Shown here: positions 5,969 through 13,094 of the stretch, piece after piece
Position numbering within the stretch: position 1 is the first letter of the stretch
Layout of the letters: every line of letters begins with the position of its first letter
Assembly (NCBI GenBank): GCA_900759225.1
Contig: CAAEUM010000045.1
Coordinates: 1-14,329, forward strand
Length of the DNA stretch: 14,329 nt
DNA from: Lachnospiraceae bacterium
GTDB lineage: Bacteria; Bacillota; Clostridia; Lachnospirales; Lachnospiraceae
Direction of reading: 5' to 3'
The notes under the pieces: generated by a model
What the model was told of the DNA's origin: nothing
Database searches by the model: none
What the model saw: only the letters and a program-made list of their open reading frames with translations
Program-made: the position numbers and the translations under genes

Positions 5969-6859
5969 ATGATTTCGCATTTGCGTTTGAAAGCGTACGG
6001 AAAGATTAACCTGGCTTTGGATGTGCTGGGGAAGCGGCCTGACGGGTATCATGAGGTTCGGATGATCATGCAGACCGTAGGGCTTCATGACCGGATCGAT
6101 CTTTACTGCAAAGATGAGCCGGGAATCCGCATTGAAACAAACCTGTTTTATGTGCCGGATAATGAGCAGAACCTGGCTTATAGGGCTGCAGCTCTTCTGA
6201 TGGATGAATTCCAGATTAAAAAGGGGCTTTATATCCGACTGAGAAAACTTATTCCTGTATCCGCAGGAATGGCAGGGGGCAGCAGTGATGCAGCCGCTGT
6301 TCTGTTTGGCGTTAATAAAATGTTCCGTCTTGGTCTGTCCTTGGAGGAGCTTATGAAACGGGGGGTGACTCTGGGGGCGGATATCCCCTACTGTCTTATG
6401 AGGGGGACAGCTCTTTCAGAGGGAATCGGGGAGAAGCTTACAAGGCTTTCTCCAATGCCCCAGTGTCAGGTCCTGATCGCAAAGCCGGGCATCAGTGTAT
6501 CTACAAAAACAGTGTATGAAGATCTGGATGACATGGAGCTTACAAAGGAGCAGCATCCGGATATAGATGGTATGCTCAGGGCCATTGAAGAAGGAAACCT
6601 GCGGCAGGTGGCCGGAAGGTTTGGAAATGTGCTGGAGCTTGTAACAGGGAAGAGCTATCCGGTTATTTCACAGATTGAACAGGTTATGATGGAAAGAGGG
6701 GCAGTCAATGCCATGATGAGCGGAAGCGGCCCTACTGTGTTTGGCCTTTTTGATAATCCCACTGCAGCAAGGGCAGCTTATGAAGCGCTGCGGTTTGGGC
6801 CCCAGGCTCATTTAGCAAAGCAGGTATATCTTACAAATTTCTATAATTGTCCGCATTAG
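5969..6859 (+). CDS. ispE: 4-diphosphocytidyl-2-C-methyl-D-erythritol kinase
   Basis: A 296-residue GHMP-superfamily kinase that phosphorylates CDP-methylerythritol with ATP, in the methylerythritol-phosphate route to isopentenyl diphosphate. Diagnostic blocks are AYGKINLALDVLGKRPDGYH (9-28, with the active-site Lys12), PVSAGMAGGSSDAAAVLFG (96-114, the ATP-binding glycine-rich motif), LGADIPYC (135-142, with catalytic Asp138) and MMSGSGPTVFGLF near 250. Length is as expected (about 280-300). ATG 5969 follows AAGGGG by about 9 bases. It is first in a unit with the GntR regulator (132 bases downstream of its stop) and a small protein gene, with the promoter at 5825-5853 and the likely terminator at 7967-8000. 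The pairing with a GntR gene does not itself imply that isoprenoid synthesis is regulated by it. Confidence 0.96.
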   Translation: MISHLRLKAYGKINLALDVLGKRPDGYHEVRMIMQTVGLHDRIDLYCKDEPGIRIETNLFYVPDNEQNLAYRAAALLMDEFQIKKGLYIRLRKLIPVSAGMAGGSSDAAAVLFGVNKMFRLGLSLEELMKRGVTLGADIPYCLMRGTALSEGIGEKLTRLSPMPQCQVLIAKPGISVSTKTVYEDLDDMELTKEQHPDIDGMLRAIEEGNLRQVAGRFGNVLELVTGKSYPVISQIEQVMMERGAVNAMMSGSGPTVFGLFDNPTAARAAYEALRFGPQAHLAKQVYLTNFYNCPH

Positions 6860-6914
6860 TTCAGCCATGCGAAGATGCATGTCTGCTGCAATTATCCAGT
6901 CCGGCAAAAGCCGG
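6858..6914. repeat. Short hairpins in the ispE-gntR gap, with a repeat-like AGTTCAGCCA
   Basis: AGTTCAGCCA (6858-6867), which begins within the ispE stop codon, matches 10 bases of the end of the element at 237-332. It is followed by CATGC/GCATG around a 6-base loop. A second hairpin, CCGGC/GCCGG with an AAAA loop (6901-6914), lies further on. None has a U-tract, so read-through into gntR is expected. They may be remains of a dispersed intergenic repeat. Confidence 0.3.
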
Positions 6915-6991
6915 TGAGAAAGAGGCTGCCTTAAACAGCTGCCTGTAATAAAGAGAAAGGTTTAATGATCAGGGAGGAAAAGGGAGATTCA

Positions 6992-7696
6992 ATGGAAGCA
7001 AATTTTAGGGTAAATATGAACGAGTATCTTCCGCTGAGGGATGTGGTGTTTAATACGCTGCGTCAGGCGATTTTAAAGGGAGAGCTGGAACCGGGAGAGC
7101 GCCTGATGGAGATACAGCTGGCGGAAAAGCTGGGAGTCAGCCGTACGCCTATTCGTGAAGCGATCCGCAAGCTGGAGCTGGAGGGACTGGTGCTGATGAT
7201 TCCAAGAAAGGGCGCAGAGGTTGCCAGGATTTCTGAAAAGAGCCTCCGGGATGTGCTGGAGGTGCGCCGTTCTCTGGAGGAGCTGGCGATCGAGCTTGCC
7301 TGTGAGCGGATGACAGAGAGCGACATGAAGGAGCTGGAGGAGGCCCAGCAGCAGTTTAAGGCAGCAGTGGAAAATGGGGAAGCTATGGTGATCGCAGAGA
7401 CGGATGAGCATTTCCATGATGTGATCTATCAGGGTACTGATAATGATAAGCTGGTGCAGATGCTGAACAATCTTCGGGAGCAGATGTACCGGTACCGCCT
7501 GGAGTATATTAAGGATGAGGATAAGCGTCAGATCCTCCTGGTGGAGCACAGCCATATTCTGGAGGCGGTAAAAAGCAGAAATATTGCCGAGGCAGCAAGG
7601 GCGATCCGGGAGCATATTGATAATCAGGAGATTACCGTATCCCAGAACATAAAAGAGCAGGAGAAGGAAAAGCCCCATCCTCATGGGAGAGGCTGA
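6992..7696 (+). CDS. GntR family transcriptional regulator, FadR subfamily (FCD domain)
   Basis: A 234-residue one-component repressor or activator. Residues 12-80 form a winged helix-turn-helix, with AILKGELEPGERLMEIQLAE and LGVSRTPIREAIRKLELEGL as the core. Residues 85-215 form an all-helical FCD effector domain. Its metal ligands can be seen: Asp138 and His142 (DEHFH), His186 (EHSHI) and His208 (REHI). Such regulators usually sense organic or sugar acids. ATG 6965 would add nine residues that translate an SD-like stretch; AGGGAG at 6981-6986 lies 5 bases before ATG 6992, so that start is preferred. The candidate operator at 5845-5854 suggests autoregulation, and the near-copy before dctP suggests the TRAP-aldolase operon as a possible target. 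Confidence 0.9.
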   Translation: MEANFRVNMNEYLPLRDVVFNTLRQAILKGELEPGERLMEIQLAEKLGVSRTPIREAIRKLELEGLVLMIPRKGAEVARISEKSLRDVLEVRRSLEELAIELACERMTESDMKELEEAQQQFKAAVENGEAMVIAETDEHFHDVIYQGTDNDKLVQMLNNLREQMYRYRLEYIKDEDKRQILLVEHSHILEAVKSRNIAEAARAIREHIDNQEITVSQNIKEQEKEKPHPHGRG

Positions 7697-7719
7697 GCTT
7701 TATAAGGGGAGGTTTCAGA

Positions 7720-7944
7720 GTGGAAGAGAAGAATTTTAAGGAGCGTTATCTGGCAGGAGAGATCCCATTTGAGGAGATTGACCGTTACATCAGTATCTGG
7801 AACAACAGTGATGATACCCGAACCCTGGCCCAGTTTCTGGGGCTGAATGCCCATGAGGAGGATGTCTGGATCGATGTAAGTGATGAGGCCCTTAAGGAGC
7901 TGCTGGATGAGCAGCTTCCAGATGGAAAGCAGGAAAAAAATTAA
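7720..7944 (+). CDS. Small acidic protein of unknown function
   Basis: A 74-residue soluble protein starting with GTG at 7720, supported by a strong AAGGGGAGG 7 bases upstream. It is rich in Glu and Asp and carries WNNSDDTRTLAQFLGL followed by EEDVWIDVSDEALKELL. This pattern of a short helix, then xFLGL, then a VW segment recalls small proteins seen in phage and Lachnospiraceae genomes, but I cannot name a family. It follows gntR by 23 bases and is likely in the same transcript. Its TAA overlaps the TAA of spoIIR on the other strand in the four bases TTAA (7941-7944). Its terminator lies inside spoIIR. Confidence 0.7.
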   Translation: MEEKNFKERYLAGEIPFEEIDRYISIWNNSDDTRTLAQFLGLNAHEEDVWIDVSDEALKELLDEQLPDGKQEKN

Positions 7945-8597
7945 GCATCAAAATTAAATAGCTGTGAAAGCCGGAGCCGGACGCGGATCTCCGGCTTTTT
8001 ATATTTGATGTCCGGAAGCAGGGCGGGCCTGGGAAGAAGGGCTTTGTATTGTGGGTCAGGAAGCAGGCTGTCAAGGGTAGCCTGAGATGCTTCCGGCATA
8101 GAAGGCTGTACTGCATCCGGCGCACAGAGGGAGGGATACAGGACGCACCACCAGTTTTTGCCGTTTCCGTTTCCGATCACAATGCGCAGGGCATCATAGG
8201 TGCCGCCTGGGAAGGTGACGGAGCCGTAGGTTTTCGTGGGAAAGTGATCGTGGGCCAGCTGCAGGCTGACAGCGGGACTGGCCCCTTTACTTAAAAGCAG
8301 CTCAGAGGCCAGCTGCTCCAGAACCTCTTTTTCTTCCAGCAGCCAATGGGATAATTCTTCTTTCCCGGCGTTTTTTGGGGAATGCTCCTGAATATAGGAA
8401 AGAAGCAGGCTTTTTACCTCAAGCTTTAATTCCTGGTTTCTGGGGCTGTTATCCTCCGCCAGTACATGGAAACGGAGGATCTTTGGGGAGATGGAGGCGG
8501 CCAGCTGCTCTCCGGCGGCCATGCGGCAGGATAAAAGCAGCAGGAAAGCCATAAAAAAGCAGAGGGCTGACAGTGACAGGCTGATTTTGTATTTCAT
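7941..8597 (-). CDS. spoIIR: Stage II sporulation protein R
   Basis: A 218-residue secreted signalling protein. In Bacillus, SpoIIR is made in the forespore under sigma-F and activates the SpoIIGA protease, which matures pro-sigma-E in the mother cell. An N-terminal membrane or signal segment (5-28) is followed by LRFHVLAEDNSPRNQELKL (41-59), FPTKTYGSVTFPGG (119-132), and ALRIVIGNGNGKNWWCVLYP (136-155), the most diagnostic block. The chosen ATG 8597 follows AAGGAG with a 10-base spacing; longer in-frame starts would add translated leader. A candidate sigma-F/G promoter lies at 8691-8720. The last 13 or so codons include the terminator of the convergent unit. The family call is secure and shows that the organism belongs to a spore-forming lineage. 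Confidence 0.93.
   Translation of the reverse strand: MKYKISLSLSALCFFMAFLLLLSCRMAAGEQLAASISPKILRFHVLAEDNSPRNQELKLEVKSLLLSYIQEHSPKNAGKEELSHWLLEEKEVLEQLASELLLSKGASPAVSLQLAHDHFPTKTYGSVTFPGGTYDALRIVIGNGNGKNWWCVLYPSLCAPDAVQPSMPEASQATLDSLLPDPQYKALLPRPALLPDIKYKKPEIRVRLRLSQLFNFDA
7967..8000 (+). terminator. Intrinsic terminator of the ispE-gntR unit, inside spoIIR
   Basis: AAAGCCGGAG (7967-7976) pairs perfectly with CTCCGGCTTT (7989-7998), with T-run 7996-8000. It terminates the + strand unit although every base is also sense coding sequence for the SpoIIR C-terminus on the other strand. The reverse-strand T content beyond the stem is lower, so it seems directional. Confidence 0.75.
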
Positions 8598-8686
8598 GAT
8601 GGCAATACTCCTTTTCATGGATGGACAGGCAGGAACGGTGCGCTGCTTTTTGTCAGGTTCTTTGATAATGCTTATGTAAAAGCTCT

Positions 8687-8714
8687 TTGTAATTCTTGCC
8701 ACATATGCTATACT
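8687..8714 (+). promoter_or_regulatory. Vegetative promoter of ddl
   Basis: TTGTAA (8687-8692) and TATACT (8709-8714) are 16 bases apart, with TGC before the -10 (extended -10). The start would be near 8721, giving a leader of about 43 bases. It overlaps the divergent spoIIR promoter. Confidence 0.55.
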
Positions 8715-8720
8715 ATAAAC
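8691..8720 (-). promoter_or_regulatory. Candidate sigma-F/sigma-G promoter of spoIIR
   Basis: On the reverse strand GTTTA (8716-8720) is followed after 15 bases by GGCAAGAATT (8691-8700). This fits the forespore consensus of a GYWTA -35 and GGnnAnAnT -10 at every stated position. The leader to the spoIIR ATG would be about 85 bases. Known sigma-F control of spoIIR in Bacillus supports the reading. Confidence 0.5.
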
Positions 8721-8763
8721 TGTTTCGGGAAAAATTAAGTATCAGTAAGAGGAGATTTTAGAT

Positions 8764-9828
8764 ATGGGCAAGAAAACAGCAGCAGTTATCTTTGGCGGCC
8801 AGTCATCAGAGCATGTGGTATCCTGCATGTCGGCAGTCAATGTGATTGAAAATATAGACAGGGAGAAGTATGACCTCCTTTTGATCGGAATTACCCAGGA
8901 TGGACGCTGGATCTTAACGGAGACAACGGAAGAAATTAAAAACGGGCAGTGGGAAAAGGGGAATGTGGCAGCTATGATCTTGCCGGATGCTTCCAGAAAA
9001 AGCGTACTGCTTTTAGAAGGAGATACGACCAGGGAGGTAAAGGTTGACCTGGTATTCCCTGTGCTTCATGGACTTTACGGGGAGGACGGTACGATCCAGG
9101 GCCTTCTGGAGCTGGCGCAGATCCCGTATGTGGGCTGCGGCGTGCTGGCTTCGGCTGTATCAATGGATAAGCTGTATACAAAGATCATTGTAGATGACCT
9201 TGGCATCCGCCAGGCTGCCTATGAGCCGGTGCACAGGCATCAGTTAAAGCATATGGAACAGGTTATAGAGCGGATTGAGAGCCGCTTTGCATATCCTGTA
9301 TTTATAAAACCATCCAACGCAGGCTCCTCCAGGGGCGTTTCAAAAGCAGAAAACCGCAGCCAGCTGGAGGCAGGGCTTTTGGAGGCTGCAAAGCATGATG
9401 CAAAAATCCTGGTAGAGGAAACCATTGTAGGCCGCGAGGTGGAATGTGCCGTATTTGGAGGAGGCAGTGAGGAAGTCCGGGCTTCCGGTGTAGGCGAGAT
9501 TCTTGCTGCAGCAGAATTTTATGATTTCGATGCAAAATATTATAATGCAGAATCAAAGACAGTGACAGACCCTGAGCTTCCGGGAAACAGTACAGAAGAG
9601 ATACGCCAGGCTGCTATGGCGATCTTTAAGGCAGTGGACGGCTATGGCCTTTCCAGAGTAGACTTTTTTGTTACAAGTGAGGGTGAGGTGGTATTTAACG
9701 AGATCAATACCATGCCAGGATTTACGGCGATCAGCATGTATCCAATGCTCTGGGAAAAGAGAGGCATTGGAAAGCGCCAGCTGGTAGATATGCTGATGGA
9801 GCATGGCTTGAACCGCTACGCTCAGTGA
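8764..9828 (+). CDS. ddl: D-alanine--D-alanine ligase
   Basis: A 354-residue ATP-grasp ligase that joins two D-alanines for peptidoglycan synthesis in the cytoplasm. Seen are FGGQSSEHVVS (10-20, with the substrate-binding Glu16), HGLYGEDGTIQGLLEL (102-117), VFIKPSNAGSSRGVSKA (179-195, with Ser188 equivalent to E. coli DdlB Ser150), the omega-loop FYDFDAKYY (252-260) and FNEINTMPGFT (311-321, metal binding). The loop Tyr259 matches DdlB Tyr216; the Y-type residue points to D-Ala-D-Ala rather than the D-Ala-D-Lac made by F-type enzymes. The start follows AGAGGAG by about 9 bases. The DUF1934 gene begins 14 bases after its stop, so the two are an operon ending at 10368-10419. Confidence 0.96.
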   Translation: MGKKTAAVIFGGQSSEHVVSCMSAVNVIENIDREKYDLLLIGITQDGRWILTETTEEIKNGQWEKGNVAAMILPDASRKSVLLLEGDTTREVKVDLVFPVLHGLYGEDGTIQGLLELAQIPYVGCGVLASAVSMDKLYTKIIVDDLGIRQAAYEPVHRHQLKHMEQVIERIESRFAYPVFIKPSNAGSSRGVSKAENRSQLEAGLLEAAKHDAKILVEETIVGREVECAVFGGGSEEVRASGVGEILAAAEFYDFDAKYYNAESKTVTDPELPGNSTEEIRQAAMAIFKAVDGYGLSRVDFFVTSEGEVVFNEINTMPGFTAISMYPMLWEKRGIGKRQLVDMLMEHGLNRYAQ

Positions 9829-9842
9829 AAAGAGGAAGGAAT

Positions 9843-10283
9843 ATGACAAAGGATGTACTGATTACTATAAGCGGCGTCCATACCATGGATGGGGAGGACG
9901 CAGATGTGGAAGTGGTTGTACGGGGGGACTATTATCAGAAAAACGGAAAGCACTATATCCTTTATGAGGAGGTGCTGGAGGGCTTTGATGAGGCTGTCAG
10001 AAATGTGATCAAAGCCGGTGACGGCAGCATGGACATTATCAAGCGTGGGCCGGCTGCTGCCCATATGCAGTTTGAGAAGCATAAAAAGTTTCTTTCGAGC
10101 TACAGTACCCCCATGGGGGATTTGATCGTGGGGATAGAAGCTAACCGGGTTGACATTACCGAAGAGGAGGATAACCTTCTGATCGAGGTGGATTATTCCC
10201 TGGATGTGAACTATGAACATTTGTCGGACTGCTTGATACGGGTGAAGGTGCAGTCCTGCGGAGAGCAGGAAGAAAAAATGTGA
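9843..10283 (+). CDS. DUF1934 (YwiB-like) beta-barrel protein
   Basis: A 146-residue soluble protein of the DUF1934 family, named for Bacillus YwiB. The opening DVLITISGVHTMDGEDADVE and the GDYYQKNGKHYILYEEV block are characteristic. The family has a lipocalin-like small beta-barrel structure; its function is not known. A GTG at 9825, overlapping the ddl stop, is possible, but AGAGG lies 7 bases before ATG 9843, which starts at the usual place. It is co-transcribed with ddl. Confidence 0.88.
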   Translation: MTKDVLITISGVHTMDGEDADVEVVVRGDYYQKNGKHYILYEEVLEGFDEAVRNVIKAGDGSMDIIKRGPAAAHMQFEKHKKFLSSYSTPMGDLIVGIEANRVDITEEEDNLLIEVDYSLDVNYEHLSDCLIRVKVQSCGEQEEKM

Positions 10284-10317
10284 GGGTGAACTGTTCGCAA
10301 AAGGGAAGCAAATGAAG

Positions 10318-10355
10318 ACAAAAAAATGCCCACCCTGTCGGCCAACAGGATGGGC
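10318..10355 (-). terminator. Intrinsic terminator of the TRAP-aldolase operon
   Basis: On the reverse strand GCCCATCCTGT pairs with ACAGGGTGGGC along all 11 positions (one T-G pair) around a 6-base loop. It is followed by ATTTTTTT. On the + strand the wobble becomes a mismatch and no T-run follows, so it serves the reverse-strand operon. It lies about 80 bases past the aldolase stop. Confidence 0.8.
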
Positions 10356-10367
10356 GATGTTCGTTAG

Positions 10368-10419
10368 AGCACCAATCCGACTATGAGGCATCCGCTTTTG
10401 GAGTGGGTGCTTTCTTTTT
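10368..10419 (+). terminator. Intrinsic terminator of the ddl-DUF1934 unit
   Basis: AGCACC (10368-10373) pairs with GGTGCT (10406-10411), with an additional TCC/GGA step inside a longer loop, and TTTCTTTTT follows (10411-10419). The stem is modest, but its position between convergent operons and next to the opposite terminator supports it. Confidence 0.5.
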
Positions 10420-10436
10420 GCCTGTTTTAATACAGC

Positions 10437-11222
10437 TTATCCCAGCTTTACGGGTTCAACTACCTGCTTCATCAGATTCTTTAACGCTCCGGTAAAATGC
10501 ATCATATCGTTGCCTAAAATGATCATATTATAGCCATTGGCAATTGCCTGCCTTACGCCATCCTCGGTACAGGAAGCTGTAGGGCCTAACCGCCCAATTC
10601 CTTTGGGTGCGGCTTTTTCTACAAGCACATCGAACGCCTTTTTCACATCCTCGCCCATGGCATAGCCTATCTTCTGGCAAAGGGAATTGGCATAATCCAC
10701 CGGCCCGAAGTTCACTGCATCAATTCCGGGAACCTCTAGTATTTCATCAATATTCTGGGTGAACTCAAAATCCTCATCCATTGCGATCACCATGGTATCT
10801 TCATTCTGCTTTCTCATATATTCATTCCAGTCAAATTTACCATAGCCATAATTAGCTGCTCTTACACAGCTTTCAGCGCCCCTTCGGCCTAGAGGAGCAA
10901 ATTTTGCAGCGCGGACACAGTTCTTTACCATTTCTGCGCTGGTGCAGTGAGGGATGATAACGCCATCAGCCCCCCATTCCAGTACTTTTCTGATTGCTGC
11001 CGGATCATCTGAGGGGACTCTGGCAAGAACGGCAATATCATGGAGTTTTGCTGCCATGATCTGCTTTTCAAAGGTTTCATTTACACTGCATACTGTATGT
11101 TCTGTGTCAAGATAGATAAAATCCAGACCGGACATGCCGATCGTTTCAATTACAGCTGTGACACCGCTGTAGCAGGCCATGCCAAATACAGGTCCCTGCT
11201 TTAATTTTTCCTTTAAATTCAT
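10437..11222 (-). CDS. HpcH/HpaI family aldolase (class II, metal-dependent)
   Basis: A 261-residue cytoplasmic TIM-barrel aldolase. Family members reversibly split 2-keto-4-hydroxy acids, such as 2-keto-3-deoxy sugar acids, into pyruvate and an aldehyde. Seen are FIYLDTEHT (35-43) with the catalytic His42, Arg68 in VLARVP, GADGVIIPH (84-92), FAPLGRRGAES (108-118), the metal ligand Glu150 in VIAMDEDFE, and NFGPVDYANS (171-180) with metal ligand Asp176. The usual Q-I-E around the metal Glu is M-D-E here, and the usual D-L after the last motif is D-Y, so it is a divergent branch with key ligands kept. AAAGGAG lies 6 bases before the ATG. It is last in the TRAP operon, 14 bases after dctM, which links it to the imported acid. 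The exact substrate is unknown. Confidence 0.88.
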   Translation of the reverse strand: MNLKEKLKQGPVFGMACYSGVTAVIETIGMSGLDFIYLDTEHTVCSVNETFEKQIMAAKLHDIAVLARVPSDDPAAIRKVLEWGADGVIIPHCTSAEMVKNCVRAAKFAPLGRRGAESCVRAANYGYGKFDWNEYMRKQNEDTMVIAMDEDFEFTQNIDEILEVPGIDAVNFGPVDYANSLCQKIGYAMGEDVKKAFDVLVEKAAPKGIGRLGPTASCTEDGVRQAIANGYNMIILGNDMMHFTGALKNLMKQVVEPVKLG

Positions 11223-11236
11223 TACTTACTCCTTTA

Positions 11237-12528
11237 TTAGACATTGTAGCCCATCAGGCTAGGCAGCCAGTTGGTAAGCTGCGGAATTAAGGTGATGGCT
11301 AAAAGTACGATCAGGTTGCAGATTACATATGGCAATGCACCTTTGAAAATATCTATGATCGGCATTTTATTAATTTTATGGCAGGCATTCAGACACATTC
11401 CTACTGGAGGGGTGACAAGGCCGATCGCAAGACCGGTGATCATGATAGCGCCAAATTGAAGTACACTGAAACCGTAGCTCTGCATAACCGGGAGCATGAT
11501 TGGTGTCAGCATCATAATTGCCGGGCATACATCAATAAATGTACCGATCATAAGGATCATAGCTAAGAATACCAGGCCGATTCCCCATGCAGGCATATTC
11601 AGCCCCATAAAGAAGGCAGCAACCGTCTGCGGAACCTTCTGCATGGTCAGAATCCATGTGAAGATGGTTGTAAAACTTACAACTGCCATAATGTGGAGGC
11701 AGAAGAAACAAAAGTATTCTTCATTGCAGTCCATACATCCTTCCAAGTCAGTTCACGGTAAATGAAGAAACCTACGATCAGGCTGTATGCTACAGCAATA
11801 CCGGCACTCTCTGTTGCAGAACAGATACCAAAGGATACACTTGCAATGATAAATAAAGGCATTAAGAGAGCTGGAATACCGCTCAAAATATCTTTTTTAA
11901 ATTCTTTTGCGTCAAAAGGCTTGCGTTTTGGATGCCAGCCTCTCTTGCGGCTGATTATGAATACCAATAAAAGCTGTGTGATTCCAATTAAAATTCCCGG
12001 AACTGCTCCGGCCAGGAACAGTGCTCCTACAGAACCGCCGGAAATCATACAATACATGATCATTGGTGTGGAAGGTGGAATGATCATACCCATTGTGGAA
12101 GATGCAACGGTAATACCTGCTGACGCAGACTTGGGATATCCTTCTTTTTCCATTGCTGGAATCAGGATGGAACCAAGAGCAGAGGTATCCGCTACGGAAG
12201 AGCCGGAAATACCGCCGAAGATCATGGAAGCAACAATATTAACTTCTCCTAAACCGCCATGAATTGGACGGAGAATTTGAAGGCAGAAGTTAATGATCCT
12301 TTTGGTAATACCTCCGGTATTCATCAGCTCCCCTGCCATCATAAATAGCGGAAGCGCGATCAGAAGTTCACTGTAAGCGCCGTTCCATATTCTCTGAGGG
12401 AACATATTTAAAAGATTCGGAGCATAAAGCATCAGATATGCGACACAGGAAGCGCCGATGGCAAAGGTCAGCGGAACGCCGATCAATGCAAAAAATACCA
12501 GGAACAATAACATAACCACCATTGCCAT
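11237..12528 (-). pseudogene. dctM: TRAP transporter large permease DctM, frameshifted
   Basis: The gene is split into two overlapping reverse-strand reading frames. The first (12528 to 11677, 283 residues) carries FGGISGSSVADTSALGSIL (104-122) and IIPPSTPMIMY (149-159), typical of DctM. It reads TFVSSASTLWQL and then stops. The other frame takes up exactly there with IMAVVSFTTIFTWILT and runs to a normal DctM C-terminus at 11237. Loss of one base near 11692-11695 (an ACN Thr codon reduced to AC) explains this; restoring it gives about 430 residues, the normal length. No slippery sequence is seen, so programmed frameshifting is unlikely. DctM forms the 12-span channel subunit of the Na+-driven TRAP system, so transport should be lost if the lesion is real. 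A base-calling error is the main alternative. The start follows AGGGGGAG within the end of dctQ. Confidence 0.85.
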
Positions 12529-12531
12529 AAC

Positions 12532-13074
12532 TTATTTCTCCCCCTCTCTCAGCTTTGCACTATGACGGGCAAAGGCAGAATCCGGTGCTTTAATTGTCTC
12601 GATTATTTTGAGCACAACACAAATTGCGCAGAGTACTCCGGTCACAGGCATAATACCATACATATAATACATCGGAATTTCCATACCTAAGCTTAACTGT
12701 ACGCCTGCCATTTTTACATATGCAATACCATATTTTACAAAAACCCCCAGAACGATCAAGACAATTATATAATCTATAACGCTTAAAATACGTTTCATTT
12801 TAACTGGAAGGATATCATAGAGGGCATCGATCATAACATGTTCATTTTTCAGAATACAGTAGCCTAACCCCCAGAATGTAGTAAAGGCGAACAGCGTAAC
12901 GTTAAACTCTGCAACCTGTTTCCAGTTCAGTGAAAAGAAGTAGCGCATGATAACTGTAAAAATTGTCATAAATGCCAGAACTCCCACAGCGACTGCACCA
13001 ATTGCACAGTAAAGATTTGTGAAAATCCTGCCGGCTTTTTCCAGACTGCTTTCCTTCCCTTTTTTTTCAGCCAT
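12532..13074 (-). CDS. dctQ: TRAP transporter small permease DctQ
   Basis: A 180-residue membrane protein with four hydrophobic segments (about 22-42, 58-76, 93-113 and 134-158), the layout of the small TRAP subunit that pairs with DctM. The segment VIMRYFFSLNWKQVAEFNV, with the RY and WxxE pattern, and the loop LKNEHVMIDAL are typical of DctQ. AAGGGG lies about 9 bases before the ATG. It is 3 bases upstream of dctM and lies after dctP, from which it is separated by a hairpin that may lower its expression. The sequence is intact, unlike dctM. Confidence 0.9.
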   Translation of the reverse strand: MAEKKGKESSLEKAGRIFTNLYCAIGAVAVGVLAFMTIFTVIMRYFFSLNWKQVAEFNVTLFAFTTFWGLGYCILKNEHVMIDALYDILPVKMKRILSVIDYIIVLIVLGVFVKYGIAYVKMAGVQLSLGMEIPMYYMYGIMPVTGVLCAICVVLKIIETIKAPDSAFARHSAKLREGEK

Positions 13075-13094
13075 AGTTTCTTCCCCTTTCCTTT

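Noticed and set aside
7073..7684. 203-codon reverse-strand open frame opposite gntR
   Set aside because: Antisense to a clear FadR-type regulator; very Leu/His-rich composition typical of a mirror of helical coding sequence.
8764..9828. Vancomycin-resistance type (D-Ala-D-Lac) ligase
   Set aside because: The omega-loop keeps the Y-type FYDFDAKYY and there are no vanH, vanX or vanRS genes beside it; a housekeeping ligase is the better call.
9822..10391. 189-codon reverse-strand open frame opposite the DUF1934 gene
   Set aside because: Antisense to a recognised family and spans both terminators; no motifs.
11677..11746. Programmed frameshifting in dctM
   Set aside because: No slippery heptamer or downstream structure seen; DctM is not known to use frameshifting. 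A deletion or sequence error is simpler.
11762..12262. 166-codon + strand open frame opposite dctM
   Set aside because: Composition reflects the complement of membrane codons; no start signal; DctM motifs are clear on the other strand.
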